Origin: CAYFJO01 sp964343305
GTDB lineage: Bacteria > Planctomycetota > Planctomycetia > Pirellulales > Pirellulaceae
Length of the DNA stretch: 50,339 nucleotides
NCBI GenBank assembly: GCA_964343305.1
Contig: CAYFJO010000026.1
Coordinates: forward strand, 1-50,339
Direction of reading: 5' to 3'
The notes under the pieces were generated by a model that saw only the letters and a list, made by a program, of their open reading frames with translations, was not told the DNA's origin and did not search any database. Of this stretch, positions 25,901-33,922 are shown in pieces. Each line of letters begins with the position of its first letter. Position 1 is the first letter of the stretch. Both the position numbers and the translations under genes were made by a program.

Positions 25901-28070
25901 CCAAATCTTGCAGGTTGATGCCAGCAAATCCCAACACCACATCATCCGCGTCGTGCGACGCCGTAAGCGAGATGTGGTACACGGCGTCGCCCCAGAGATC
26001 TTGGCCGTATCCCAAGCTGTCGCGTTCAACCGCGCCGGTGCGATACGGCGAGTCGCCATTGGGAAAGGCATCCGGGTATGATTGGTTGTGCCACGGAGCA
26101 TTGGAAAAGCTAGTGTGCAGCAAAACCCCCACATCGACGATTCCCGCTACGAATTGGTCCGGCCCAAATTGGCTGTCATTGCCGTCCCACGATCGGATCA
26201 CGTACAGGTCAAAATCGACTTCCACGGCGGAATGTTTCGGCAACCCGTTGAGGTTCAGTGTCGCGGGGTCGTTACCAAACTGGCCCAGGAATCGCCGGCC
26301 GCTAGGCGTCGTGTCGATCCGCGGATGCGACCACATCGAGAGATCCGAGTTCTGCTCGAAGTCTTGTGAATAGACCATCGTGCCAGTGCGGACACCATCG
26401 CCATTTTCATCATGAAATGCCACACCCGAGATGCTGCCGAGCATGGTGTCGTCATCTTCGATCGTCAACTGTCCCTCAATATCCGCGATCGTCGCGCCGA
26501 CTGGATTGCTCAATCGGATCACAACCGTTTCATCTGATTCGGACGCGGTGTCCCCGACAATTTCCAGCGGGATGTTCTGCACGGTTTGTCCTGGTGCAAA
26601 GACAAGTCGCGCGCTCGACAGGCGATCGGTTTGGCCGGACAAGATGGTCGCCTGTGTGCTGCTTCCGCCGCCGTGGCCAATGACAAGGTCAGGCACGCTG
26701 TCGTTATTGAAATCCGCGATCACCACGTCGCTGGGAAACGTGCCGCCGGCCAACGGGTCGCCTGCCCAAAAGTGTTCCGCGGCCAAAAACGTTCCATCCC
26801 CAATTCCTCGCAACAGCGACACGCTGTCGCCGGTGGCCGAGGGACCACTAAACCGTGGCCCTTGATTCGCCGTGACAAGATCCAACTGACCATCGCTATC
26901 GATGTCGGCGACGTCCAGATCCACAGGAAAATCACCGGCGCCAAAGGCCGTGATCGATCCCATGTTGCCTGCACGGTCGTTGAGACGCACTGCCACCTGA
27001 TCGCTTTCGCTGTTGACCATGACGACATCCAAGGCGCCATCGTTGTTCAGATCGGCCAAATTGACGGAGTCCAAGGGATCGCCGTTGATCGAGTTAGGGA
27101 TGCTCGACTGCGAAAAGGTACCATCGCCGTTGCCGCGGAACGTCCACAGTTTGCCCTCTTGGGTCGCCAGCACCACATCCGCCCGGCCATCGCCATTGAT
27201 GTCACCCGCGTCCATCAGCGGATCGCGGTTCGGTGCGGGAGCACCCAGAAAGTCTCCGACATTGGACGATTGATAAGACTGGTTAAACCGCCCCGTCCCG
27301 TCGTTGAGAAATGCCATCACCACGCGATCGTCACCACTGGTGGTCGAGACGGTCACGACATCCGGCCGATTGTCGTTGTTCAAATCGGCCATTGCCAACG
27401 GGGCCAAGTCGAGAAACAGCATCGTCCCGGTTTGGATGCGACCACCGAACGTGCCGTCGCCGTTGCCAGGGAACACATGAAAGCGGCCCAGACTACTTCG
27501 CGCAGAAGCAAACGCATCCAAGTGGCCGTCACCGTTCAGATCGATCAACTCCGGAGAACTTGATAGGTTGCCGCCCAATTGCAGCATGCGGGGCCCAGTA
27601 AAACTGCCATCGCCAGTGTTCTGGAAGATTTTCAATACAAGATTGTTCGGATCAACCGTCATCAAGTCCGCATCGCCGTCCTCGTCCACATCCCCGACGG
27701 TGACTTCCCACGGTTTAAAGCCGGCGTTGTCAACGATCGCGGGTGCCGAGAAACCAGTGAAAACCCGTGGTGCCAAGTAATCGTCATTCGCGACGGCCGT
27801 TCCACCGGTGATTTCAAAGTCCACGGTAACCTGTCCACTTGCGGGCGAAGTCAATCGCACCGGGACATCGACCATCCTCGCGCCACTATCGCCCTCGGAA
27901 AAACTCACATCGTCGATAACCAGGTCCAATCCGGCAGCATCCAGCATCTGCCGTGCCTCGAGGGCCTCGACTGCCAAACGGCGCTGGCGTCTTCGCCGGC
28001 TGTCCTGACGATTCCGACGCAAGTTAAAGAGCGAAAAAAGGCATTGAAGGGGTGTGGTGTCTTGTGGCAT
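22908..28070 (-). CDS. Giant secreted protein: Calx-beta, FG-GAP, SdrD-B, cohesin-like, dockerin
   Basis: 1720 residues. The N-terminus has an Arg-rich stretch then LAVEALEARQML (about 24-43), the planctomycete extracellular export motif. In order: first half of a Calx-beta domain (46-101), seven or so FG-GAP/VCBS repeats with Ca-binding D-x-N/D-G-D loops (105-485), second half of the Calx-beta (488-541), start of an SdrD-B domain (545-562), an inserted beta-rich domain (563-737), the rest of SdrD-B (738-820), a cohesin-like domain (825-980), a CARDB-like domain (981-1112), a dockerin with DTNGNGVVTPTD and DLDGNGAITPSD loops (1115-1176), a second cohesin-like domain (1211-1360) and five 50-residue IGVFRxGxFYLD repeats (1367-1612). 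Surface adhesion or matrix assembly is likely; no enzyme domain is seen. Confidence 0.9.
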   Translation of the reverse strand: MPQDTTPLQCLFSLFNLRRNRQDSRRRRQRRLAVEALEARQMLDAAGLDLVIDDVSFSEGDSGARMVDVPVRLTSPASGQVTVDFEITGGTAVANDDYLAPRVFTGFSAPAIVDNAGFKPWEVTVGDVDEDGDADLMTVDPNNLVLKIFQNTGDGSFTGPRMLQLGGNLSSSPELIDLNGDGHLDAFASARSSLGRFHVFPGNGDGTFGGRIQTGTMLFLDLAPLAMADLNNDNRPDVVTVSTTSGDDRVVMAFLNDGTGRFNQSYQSSNVGDFLGAPAPNRDPLMDAGDINGDGRADVVLATQEGKLWTFRGNGDGTFSQSSIPNSINGDPLDSVNLADLNNDGALDVVMVNSESDQVAVRLNDRAGNMGSITAFGAGDFPVDLDVADIDSDGQLDLVTANQGPRFSGPSATGDSVSLLRGIGDGTFLAAEHFWAGDPLAGGTFPSDVVIADFNNDSVPDLVIGHGGGSSTQATILSGQTDRLSSARLVFAPGQTVQNIPLEIVGDTASESDETVVIRLSNPVGATIADIEGQLTIEDDDTMLGSISGVAFHDENGDGVRTGTMVYSQDFEQNSDLSMWSHPRIDTTPSGRRFLGQFGNDPATLNLNGLPKHSAVEVDFDLYVIRSWDGNDSQFGPDQFVAGIVDVGVLLHTSFSNAPWHNQSYPDAFPNGDSPYRTGAVERDSLGYGQDLWGDAVYHISLTASHDADDVVLGFAGINLQDLADESFGLGNVQVRVVEEGLEGQTIYLDENNNSIHDNGERSTVTDRDGKYVLSNLAAGSYTVRQQLSDGWTQTTPANSAARQVTLNAGEVASKEDFGSQQQAMIDLAVKFTERDQDGKVINELTQLPVGQEFFIDVYAQDLRTSADATGVLSAFTDVIYNTDLIDVTRIDHTFDDFATGTINDATGTVDEVGGLENSTAGDRDPQLVFSLKATANQLGTLTIETNAGESRLSENQLFGIDGDLRNQTFYDSHSIDIVGAELVASSFDASPDHALLGETTVNFTIENTGFGPAGAFSVDVVHSSDDVIGNADDVVVTTVAIDGLANGQSATRSINLQLDVATLFNRAVADDAAGLGVGYVSTSSDYLGLVVDPANRVNELDERNNFAQGKGIDADDISFFPWDTNGNGVVTPTDVGFIINRIGQFSPPADARADLDGNGAITPSDAGSAVNRIGYARNDSVIETAVATHGALTMAPVSAALTSQINANLMAITTTFSDNTGTPISVLQTGQPFRINVLAQDLRATGTQQGVLSAFADVLYDTSLADIDGLVHTFDDFSTGTIDEFNGEVDEAGGLEYGGPTSRQPQLLFYLEATAGAAGTFTVDTRAGQSIFSQNLLVGIDNDLRSQTTYDGNRIQIVAAPATSTDQIGVFRGRNFYLDVDGDDVWNTATGTDQRLGFGNVGDTPLVGDWNGDGLDEIGVRRSSGGVYRDLNGNGTWDGAGSDGLTYFGRASDAPVSGDWNQDGRDDIGVFRDGKWYLDLNGNGSWDGTSRGDAIGLFGAAGDQPVVGDWSGDGSDDFGVFRNGRFYLDQNGNGLWDGQSGGDTIHSFGASTDFPISGKWGGDGNDHIGVYRSGRFYLDASGNGSWDGPEGGDQMFVFGATTDIPIIGNWRQGSATEDVVAVTDQSRETWQAGLTTRQLNLLHQNNIPAADSPTLGLGQATGSIVGVDVDAAAQLADQTNHLEGFERISQSLAAAGESAAVGQVELLTAVLDELGLVLN

Positions 28071-28119
28071 GAGTGTTCTTTCCGCGTGTGGATTCGATGA
28101 ATGGTTCCAGTAGCCGTAA

Positions 28120-28193
28120 CGAAACTCGCCAAGAGTTTCGGTGGGGCAAAAAGCAGTAGTAGGATGCGATTCCGAGACTTTTGGCGAGTTTCG
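28120..28193. repeat. GGCGAGTTTCG hairpin upstream of the giant gene
   Basis: Arms at 28120-28141 (CGAAACTCGCCAAGAG...) and 28172-28193 (...TTTTGGCGAGTTTCG) match at 20 of 22 positions around about 30 bases. It lies 50 bases upstream of the giant gene start on the minus strand. The rest of the gap to 28376 shows nothing recognisable. Confidence 0.5.
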
Positions 28194-28376
28194 CTAGAAT
28201 CGCTTCCTTACAAGACGTAGCGAGAAAATCGGCCCCAGCGGATCATAGATTTTTCACCCCAGCCCAGATAAACCACGCAGTCGACGTCGTGCGCTACTGG
28301 CCATCGATCTGGCGGGCTCCGAAAAGAAAGAAATGGGACTGGCCATGCGGTTCATATCCCGCACATGATCAAGCTG

Positions 28377-28955
28377 TTAAGTGGCCGAGTCGCCATCGCT
28401 GAGCCTCATGTGCAGCCACGCCTTGGCGGCCGTCCACTCGCGTTTCACAGTGGCGGTCGAGACGTCGAGAATCTTTGCGGTTTCGTCCAAGGTATGACCG
28501 CCGAAATGATGAAGCTCGACGATCTCGCTTTGGCGAGGATCCATTTCGACCAATTTCTCGAGCGCCTCGTCCAAAGCCAGCAAGTCGACCTGGAATTGCT
28601 CCTTGCCGATCTCCGGCAACTCAACGGCCGTACGCTCACGGCCGCCGCCCCGCTTTTCAGTTTGTCGTGCCCGTTGGTGGTCAACCAGCAATCGGCGCAT
28701 TGCTCGCGCGGCCGTTCGGTAAAAGTGCGACCGGTCATGCCAGTCGATGTCCGCGGCGCCGACCAGTTTTAGGAAGACGTCATTGGTGAGGATCGTTGTT
28801 TGCAGTGTGTGGTCTGGTCGTTCAGAGCGCATTTTGTGTTGAGCGATCTTTCGCAATTCATCTTCGACCAGGCGATACAACTGGTCGCGCGCATCGCGAT
28901 CACCCTGCCGCACTTGCCCCAACAGAACCGTCACTTCACCGTGTTTGTTAGACAT
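28377..28955 (-). CDS. ECF-type RNA polymerase sigma factor (TIGR02999-like)
   Basis: 192 residues from ATG 28955; a TTG at 28970 would add five residues and is less likely. Region 2 is DQLYRLVEDELRKIAQHKM then TILTNDVFLKLVG, followed by HFYRTAARAMRRLLVDHQRA and the KRGGG linker; region 4 is GHTLDETAKILDVSTATVKR followed by WTAAKAWLHMRL. This layout belongs to the planctomycete/acidobacterial group of ECF sigma factors that usually lack an adjacent classical anti-sigma gene. None is seen here either. Its regulon is unknown. Confidence 0.9.
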   Translation of the reverse strand: MSNKHGEVTVLLGQVRQGDRDARDQLYRLVEDELRKIAQHKMRSERPDHTLQTTILTNDVFLKLVGAADIDWHDRSHFYRTAARAMRRLLVDHQRARQTEKRGGGRERTAVELPEIGKEQFQVDLLALDEALEKLVEMDPRQSEIVELHHFGGHTLDETAKILDVSTATVKREWTAAKAWLHMRLSDGDSAT

Positions 28956-29095
28956 GGAACGATCAAACAAGAATCAAGGTTTGTTTGATTGACTCCCACC
29001 GTTCAGGCGACATCGTCGACATGAGCCAACGAATGAGCATTTAACTCGATAGCAAGATTGCAACTGGCCGTCAATGAGTCAGGACTGGCGCACGC

Positions 29096-29515
29096 TCAGC
29101 GACCAATGCTTGGTGGATTATCAACCAAGAAGTCCCGTGGTGCTCGCACGGTGTAGTAAGGATAGGCGTAGGCGGCCGTTGTTGGACCGGCTGGGCCCGG
29201 ATAGCCGTGTGCGGGATGAGGTGTAATCTGCCCATAGGGATGACCTTGTCGATGTCCTGCTATTCCACGTGCACGAGCAAACAAGCCACAATGTGGACAT
29301 CCCATCAGCCCACCCGCACCAGCCATGCCGCAGTTCGAGCAACGGCTTCCATTACTTCCATGCGATCCCGATGCATATCCTGGACCGGAGTCACAAGATC
29401 CGTTCAAGGTGGCACAGCCCCCATCGCAACTGCCGCATGTCGGCGACAAAGCACATCCGTTGGCGGAGACAAGGATGACGACAACCGCACAGGCGCAAAA
29501 CAGTACGCGTTTCAT
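29096..29515 (-). CDS. Cys-rich lipoprotein, hypothetical
   Basis: 139 residues with a clear lipoprotein signal: KRVLFCACAVVVILVSANGC, so Cys21 would be lipidated. The mature protein is rich in Cys, Gly, Ser, Pro and Tyr. About 12 cysteines lie in CxxC-like pairs (CGSC, CSNC, CPHC), followed by a GHRQGHPYGQITPHPAHGYP stretch. AGGAA precedes the ATG. It could be a metal-binding or structural envelope protein; no family is recognised. It lies about 140 bases from the sigma gene on the same strand. Confidence 0.72.
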   Translation of the reverse strand: MKRVLFCACAVVVILVSANGCALSPTCGSCDGGCATLNGSCDSGPGYASGSHGSNGSRCSNCGMAGAGGLMGCPHCGLFARARGIAGHRQGHPYGQITPHPAHGYPGPAGPTTAAYAYPYYTVRAPRDFLVDNPPSIGR

Positions 29516-29669
29516 TTCAGTGATTCCTATCGATGGGTGATCTTTGCCGGGTCGCCCCCTCTCGGCGGGATGTGGGGACGGAGAATCAATACAATCCCTA
29601 CGTAGCTTATCGGCGGCATAACTGCGAGAATTGAAGAAATCGATAAAGTCCAGCGGTAGTGCTTCGCAG

Positions 29670-29948
29670 ATGAATCAATCGGATCAAAACGACCAGGATC
29701 GACCAGGGGTTCGACTGCCAAGTTTTCGATTGGGCACTCTGTTGGTCGTGATGCTGGCGCTAGCTGTGATTGCCGCAGGTGTGGGATACATGATTCGGTC
29801 GATGAGCGACCAGGGTGGTCAGTCGTCAAGCACGGGGTCGGGAGCATTGGTGTTTATGCTCTTTAGTCTTGCAGCCCCAGTTCTGTTGATGACGTTGCTA
29901 AGCGTAGCGCGGCAATTCGTCATTTGGATAAACCGCCTCAAACGCTGA
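29670..29948 (+). CDS. Small membrane protein, hypothetical
   Basis: 92 residues from ATG 29670; a TTG at 29631 is an alternative start. Two hydrophobic helices (about 21-43 and 59-82) are preceded by a polar, Asp/Gln-rich N-terminus and followed by a basic tail (INRLKR). No motif suggests a function. It is divergent from the lipoprotein gene. The 527 bases after it hold no gene but contain two strong hairpins (30142-30170 and 30178-30225). Confidence 0.55.
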   Translation: MNQSDQNDQDRPGVRLPSFRLGTLLVVMLALAVIAAGVGYMIRSMSDQGGQSSSTGSGALVFMLFSLAAPVLLMTLLSVARQFVIWINRLKR

Positions 29949-30141
29949 CAGATCAGAATTGGCACCGTAATTGCAAGGTGTTGCTAACAACGGTCCCCCC
30001 AAGAATCCGGGACGGGGTCGGAACAGAGAAGAGGCTCACATTGGTGGGGGTCGGTTGTTTGAGAAGAGTTAAGCTCTGCCCGCCCGCAGGCTAAAGCGAA
30101 TCGAACAGAGAAAAAGGCATCCGACAGTTGAGAAGAGGCAC

Positions 30142-30225
30142 GTTGTCAGCAGCGTCATGGTGCTGATAACAGCAATTCAGGCGAGTTGGAGATCCAACCT
30201 GATGGACGGATTTCCAACTCGCCTG
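30142..30225 (+). promoter_or_regulatory. Tandem hairpins in the leader of the DUF1549 operon
   Basis: GTTGTCAGCA/TGCTGATAAC (30142-30151, 30161-30170) form a 10-bp stem with one wobble. CAGGCGAGTTGGA (30178-30190) pairs perfectly with TCCAACTCGCCTG (30213-30225); its last six bases can instead pair with TCCAAC at 30193-30198. Two exclusive folds are therefore possible, about 250 bases before the DUF1549 gene. A regulatory role is inference; a repeat element is the alternative. Confidence 0.35.
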
Positions 30226-30475
30226 TTGCATTTCAAGTGTATTATTCTGCAACACATGTGGCGTAATCAAACAGCGATCCACAGCCTCTGATCCCCCGCC
30301 GAATAGTCATTCTACTCAGTGAATTGACTCAAATTCTCACCTCATCACCGTAGATGAACTCAGTCACGGTTTTTTTGTGACCCGTGAGTACATTTGGGGG
30401 AATTCCCCACTTAAGACACTACGTTCGCGACGCAAGTCCAGCTACAAGTTCTGCCCCAATACATTGAGGAGTCCC

Positions 30476-32158
30476 ATGACACGGAAAAGATGCTTATCTC
30501 AACCCTCACTCGCAAGGCATTTGCATTTTCTGCCCGTAGTTTTGTGCCTGCTCGTCGTTGCTTCGACGCCCGCGCAAGCCCAGTTGCCTCAAACTCTAAA
30601 GATCAACGAACGAATCTCGGCGGTCTGGGGTGAGTACGACATCAAACCATCGCCGGCAGCAAGCGATGCGGAATGGTGTCGCCGAGTTCATTTGGACATC
30701 TTGGGCCGCATTCCCAAAGTCCGCGAACTGAACGCGTTTCTCAACAGCAAGGATCAAGACAGACGATTGAAGCTCGTCAATACCTTGCTTTTCAACGACG
30801 ACCACATCGAAGAATACGCTCGCAACTTTACGACAATCTGGACGAATATCCTGATCGGCCGAAGTGGCGGCACCGAGCGGAATTCATTGACAAGCCGCTC
30901 GGGCATGCAAAAGTATCTGCGTGATTCCTTCGCTCGCAACAAACCATACGACAAGATGGTTTATGAGTTGGTCACCGCCACGGGAGCGAATTCGCCTGGA
31001 GCTGAAAACTTCAACGGCGCGGTTAATTTCCTCGCCATGAAAGTGAATGAAGAAGGTGGCACGCTGGCAACCGCCGCCACAACCAAGGTCTTTATGGGAC
31101 TACAAGTCCAATGCACCCAATGCCACAACCATCCGTTCAACGAGTGGAAGCAACAGAAGTTCTGGGAAATGAATGCGTTCTTCAAACAAACACGCGCCCT
31201 GCGCAAGTTTGTTGCGGGCACAAACGATGTGGCTTCCTCGGAACTTGTGAATCAAGATTTCGGTGGCGAAGGCGATACTCCAGAGGAAGCGGAAATCTTT
31301 TACGAACTTCGCAACGGTTTGTTGAAGGTTGCCTATCCGGTTTTTGTTGACGGCACGTCGATTGGCAAGAGTGGATTTGTTCAAGACGTCAATCGCCGCG
31401 AAGAACTTGGCAATTTGATCGTTCAGTCCGAGTACATGGACAAAATGATCGTCAATCGTATTTGGGCACACTTCATGGGCCACGGCTTTACGAAGCCGAT
31501 TGATGACATGGGTCCACACAATCCAGCGACTCACCCGATACTGGTCGACTATCTCGCCAAGGAGCTTCGCGATAACAGTTTCAATTTGAAAGAGTTGATC
31601 AAATGGATCACTTTGAGCGAACCTTATTCGCTATCCAGTCAGTTCACTGAGTCAAACGAGTTGGATGACCCGCAACTGGGTGAAACGCCCAAGTTCAGCC
31701 ACTACTACCTTCGCATGATGCGAGCCGAGGAGCTGTACGAATCGCTGATCGCCGCTACCGAAGCTGAAAAGACGGCTGGCAATTATGAGCAACAGGAGGC
31801 CACCAAGACCCAATGGCTGCAGCAGTTCGTCCAAGCGTTTGGCACGGACGAAGGCGACGAAACAACGACATTCAACGGCACGATCCCGCAAGTGCTGATG
31901 ATGATGAATGGTGCGTTGGTTCAAAAAGCAACGAGTGGTTCGAAAGGCAGTTTTCTGGCCCAAATCGCTGGCAGCAAAATGAAAGCTGCTGAGAAGATCA
32001 ATTACTTGTTCCTCGCTGGTCTGTCTCGCAAGCCAACCCGTGAAGAATTGAAGGTTGCGAATCAACTGCTGCTCGCCCGCAAAGGCGACTCCACCCAGGC
32101 GTTGCAAGATGTCTGGTGGGCTGTCCTGAATAGCAACGAGTTCATCTTCAACCACTAA
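30476..32158 (+). CDS. DUF1549/DUF1553 planctomycete protein (secreted)
   Basis: 560 residues from ATG 30476, preceded by GAGGAG. A signal peptide covers about 1-36 (HFLPVVLCLLVVASTPAQAQ). The DUF1549 domain follows (WCRRVHLDILGRIPKVRELN is its signature start) and includes CTQCHNHPF, a c-type haem attachment motif. The DUF1553 domain is marked by MIVNRIWAHFMGHG, DDMGPHNPATHP, LIKWITLSEPY, and VWWAVLNSNEFIFNH at the end. Such proteins pair with DUF1501 proteins in planctomycetes; their role is unknown, though the haem motif suggests redox or envelope function. The DUF1501 gene follows on the same strand at 32274. Confidence 0.92.
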   Translation: MTRKRCLSQPSLARHLHFLPVVLCLLVVASTPAQAQLPQTLKINERISAVWGEYDIKPSPAASDAEWCRRVHLDILGRIPKVRELNAFLNSKDQDRRLKLVNTLLFNDDHIEEYARNFTTIWTNILIGRSGGTERNSLTSRSGMQKYLRDSFARNKPYDKMVYELVTATGANSPGAENFNGAVNFLAMKVNEEGGTLATAATTKVFMGLQVQCTQCHNHPFNEWKQQKFWEMNAFFKQTRALRKFVAGTNDVASSELVNQDFGGEGDTPEEAEIFYELRNGLLKVAYPVFVDGTSIGKSGFVQDVNRREELGNLIVQSEYMDKMIVNRIWAHFMGHGFTKPIDDMGPHNPATHPILVDYLAKELRDNSFNLKELIKWITLSEPYSLSSQFTESNELDDPQLGETPKFSHYYLRMMRAEELYESLIAATEAEKTAGNYEQQEATKTQWLQQFVQAFGTDEGDETTTFNGTIPQVLMMMNGALVQKATSGSKGSFLAQIAGSKMKAAEKINYLFLAGLSRKPTREELKVANQLLLARKGDSTQALQDVWWAVLNSNEFIFNH

Positions 32159-32168
32159 GACCCTGCCT

Positions 32169-32202
32169 AAACTTCCGATGTCTTCCGCGACATCGGAAGT
32201 TT
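32169..32202 (+). terminator. Perfect 13-bp hairpin between the DUF1549 and DUF1501 genes
   Basis: AAACTTCCGATGT (32169-32181) and ACATCGGAAGTTT (32190-32202) around 8 bases, followed by GAAAAAAG. There is no T-run, so it may process or attenuate the transcript rather than stop it. It shares its ACTTCCGA core with the hairpin at 16981-17014. Confidence 0.5.
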
Positions 32203-32273
32203 GAAAAAAGAGTTTGATTTCAATTACCAAGATTTAGAAAAACAAATCACTTAAGCCGGAGAAAGCGAATACT

Positions 32274-33545
32274 ATGAACATGCAAACACCCAGGGGAATG
32301 AATCGGCGTCACTTTATGAAGCACCTGGCTGGCGCTTCGGCGATGACCGGCACGGTTCTGGCAATGGGCGGAACGATTCAAGCCAACGCCGCGGAACTGA
32401 GCAAGAACCGCAAGTCCGCCATTTTGATGTGGATGGGCGGCGGTCCTTCGACAATGGACATCTGGGATCTCAAACCCGGCGCTCCAACCGGCGGTCCCTT
32501 CCGTCCCATCGCCACCACCGGCGACTTGGAAATCAGCGAACACATGCCGATGACCGCCAAGAACATGGACAAGCTGGCTGTCATCCGCTCGATGAGCACT
32601 CGTGAGGCGGATCACGGTCGTGGCCGTTACTACATGCACACCGGCTATGTGCCGAATCCCAACGTCCAGCATCCAAGTTACGGTGCTGTGATTGCTCACG
32701 AAACGATCGACCAACGACCAGAACTCGAAATTCCACCGTTCGTTTCCGTCGGTGGCGGTAGCGAAGGCCCTGGCTTCCTTGGCATGGCATGGTCACCATT
32801 CAGCGTCAACTCGAACGGTCAAGTCCGCAATCTGCAAATTCGCGGCATCGAGAACGATCGCCTGATGCAGCGAATGTATGCTTTGGATCTGATCGAAAAA
32901 GGCTTCATCAATCGCAAGGTTGGTCAGTCCGCGAAGGACCATCAAGAAGTCTTGAAAAAGACGTTGAACCTGATGACCAGCAAGCAAATGGAAGCTTTCA
33001 AGGTCAACAACGAGTCGCCGGAAGTGATCGAGCGCTACGGTGCCACAAACTTTGGTCGCGGTTGCTTGATGGCTCGTCGTTTGGTCGAGCAAGGTGTTCC
33101 GTTCGTCGAAGTCAACCTTGGCGGTTGGGACAATCACCAAAACATTCACACAACCCTCTCGACCACCAAGTTGCCCGAATTGGATCGCGGCATCAGCGCG
33201 TTGGTCGAAGACCTGGATCAACGCGGCATGTTGCAAGATACCGCGATCATCTGGATGGGTGAATTCAGCCGCACGCCGCGTATCAACGGCAACGCCGGTC
33301 GTGACCACTGGGCGCGAAGCTGGAGCGTGATGGTTGGTGGCGGCAAGATCAACGGCGGTCAGGCCGTTGGTGCAACGACTGCGGACGGCATGCGAGTCGA
33401 CACCGATCCCTACACTTCGCAAGACGTGATGGCCTCGATTTGCCACGCACTCGGCATTTCGCTCGAAACCACGTTCACCAGTCGTAGCGGTCGTCCGATG
33501 AAAATTGCCAACAGCGGCAAGGTGATCAAGGAATTGTTCTCCTAA
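32274..33545 (+). CDS. DUF1501 protein (Tat-exported, sulfatase-like fold)
   Basis: 423 residues. The N-terminus NRRHFMKHLAGASAMTGTVL is a twin-arginine-type signal. The DUF1501 core shows LMWMGGGPSTMDIWDLKPG, HMPMTAKNMDKLAVIRSM, VEVNLGGWDNHQNIH, IIWMGEFSRTPRIN and GRDHWARSWSVMVGGGKI. These metal-ligand-like motifs resemble the alkaline phosphatase superfamily, but no activity is established for the family. It forms an operon with the upstream DUF1549 gene (115-base gap with a hairpin). Confidence 0.92.
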   Translation: MNMQTPRGMNRRHFMKHLAGASAMTGTVLAMGGTIQANAAELSKNRKSAILMWMGGGPSTMDIWDLKPGAPTGGPFRPIATTGDLEISEHMPMTAKNMDKLAVIRSMSTREADHGRGRYYMHTGYVPNPNVQHPSYGAVIAHETIDQRPELEIPPFVSVGGGSEGPGFLGMAWSPFSVNSNGQVRNLQIRGIENDRLMQRMYALDLIEKGFINRKVGQSAKDHQEVLKKTLNLMTSKQMEAFKVNNESPEVIERYGATNFGRGCLMARRLVEQGVPFVEVNLGGWDNHQNIHTTLSTTKLPELDRGISALVEDLDQRGMLQDTAIIWMGEFSRTPRINGNAGRDHWARSWSVMVGGGKINGGQAVGATTADGMRVDTDPYTSQDVMASICHALGISLETTFTSRSGRPMKIANSGKVIKELFS

Positions 33546-33554
33546 AAAAGTCTA

Positions 33555-33611
33555 GAGCAATTATCCCCAATTGCTCCGGCAATCAAGAATGAACAATTGA
33601 GACAATTGTTC
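33555..33611 (+). terminator. Two hairpins after the DUF1501 gene
   Basis: GAGCAATT/AATTGCTC (33555-33562, 33569-33576) and GAACAATTG/CAATTGTTC (33591-33599, 33603-33611) are perfect stems of 8 and 9 bp with loops of 6 and 3 bases, 10 bases after the stop. Likely 3' end of the operon transcript. Confidence 0.5.
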
Positions 33612-33630
33612 TATGCCGTAGCCAATTTGA

Positions 33631-33708
33631 AATGTCCGGTAGCAGAAGTCGTGAGACTTCTGTATTCCCGCAAATTCCGAATTCTCACGAATCCGGCTAC
33701 GGGACATT
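33631..33708. repeat. Planctomycete intergenic hairpin repeat
   Basis: AATGTCCGGTAGC (33631-33643) and GCTACGGGACATT (33696-33708) pair with one mismatch; inside, AGAAGTC/GACTTCT (33644-33650, 33655-33661) forms a second stem, followed by CGAATTCTCACGAATCCGG-like sequence. No gene is expected here: the 377-base gap to the sigma gene holds this and the AATGACC element. Confidence 0.5.
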
Positions 33709-33808
33709 TTCAACAGACGGCGGCATACATAGGAAATTCCCTGATTTAACCATCCAGGGTCGAGCGGGATCAGTCTGCTCGGCCCTTTTTCTGTTAGAAT
33801 CGAACTCG

Positions 33809-33870
33809 TCATTGGTCATCTGTTTCAGTTCTCGCCACGATTCCGCGCCGAGTGACCAGTGACCAATGAC
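33809..33870. repeat. AATGACC inverted repeat upstream of the sigma gene
   Basis: GTCATTGGTCA (33809-33819) and TGACCAATGAC (33860-33870) form a perfect 11-bp inverted repeat with about 40 bases between them, 50 bases before the sigma-factor gene. It is the third site in the window built from the AATGACC heptamer. Confidence 0.5.
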
Positions 33871-33922
33871 AAATCATATTTTCTGAGTACTTTCGCGAGT
33901 CCCATCCGCTGTAGGTACAGAT

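Noticed and set aside
26586..27563. 325-codon open frame on the plus strand
   Set aside because: Antisense to the FG-GAP repeats of the giant protein; its apparent repeats mirror the coding strand.
30001..30476. Search for a tRNA, small RNA gene or riboswitch in the long gap
   Set aside because: No cloverleaf, conserved riboswitch core or clear promoter was seen; only the two hairpins are supported.
33561..33812. 83-codon minus-strand frame in the gap before the sigma gene
   Set aside because: It is spelled out by the hairpin repeat at 33631-33708; the SRIRENSEF-like product comes from repeat DNA, not a gene.
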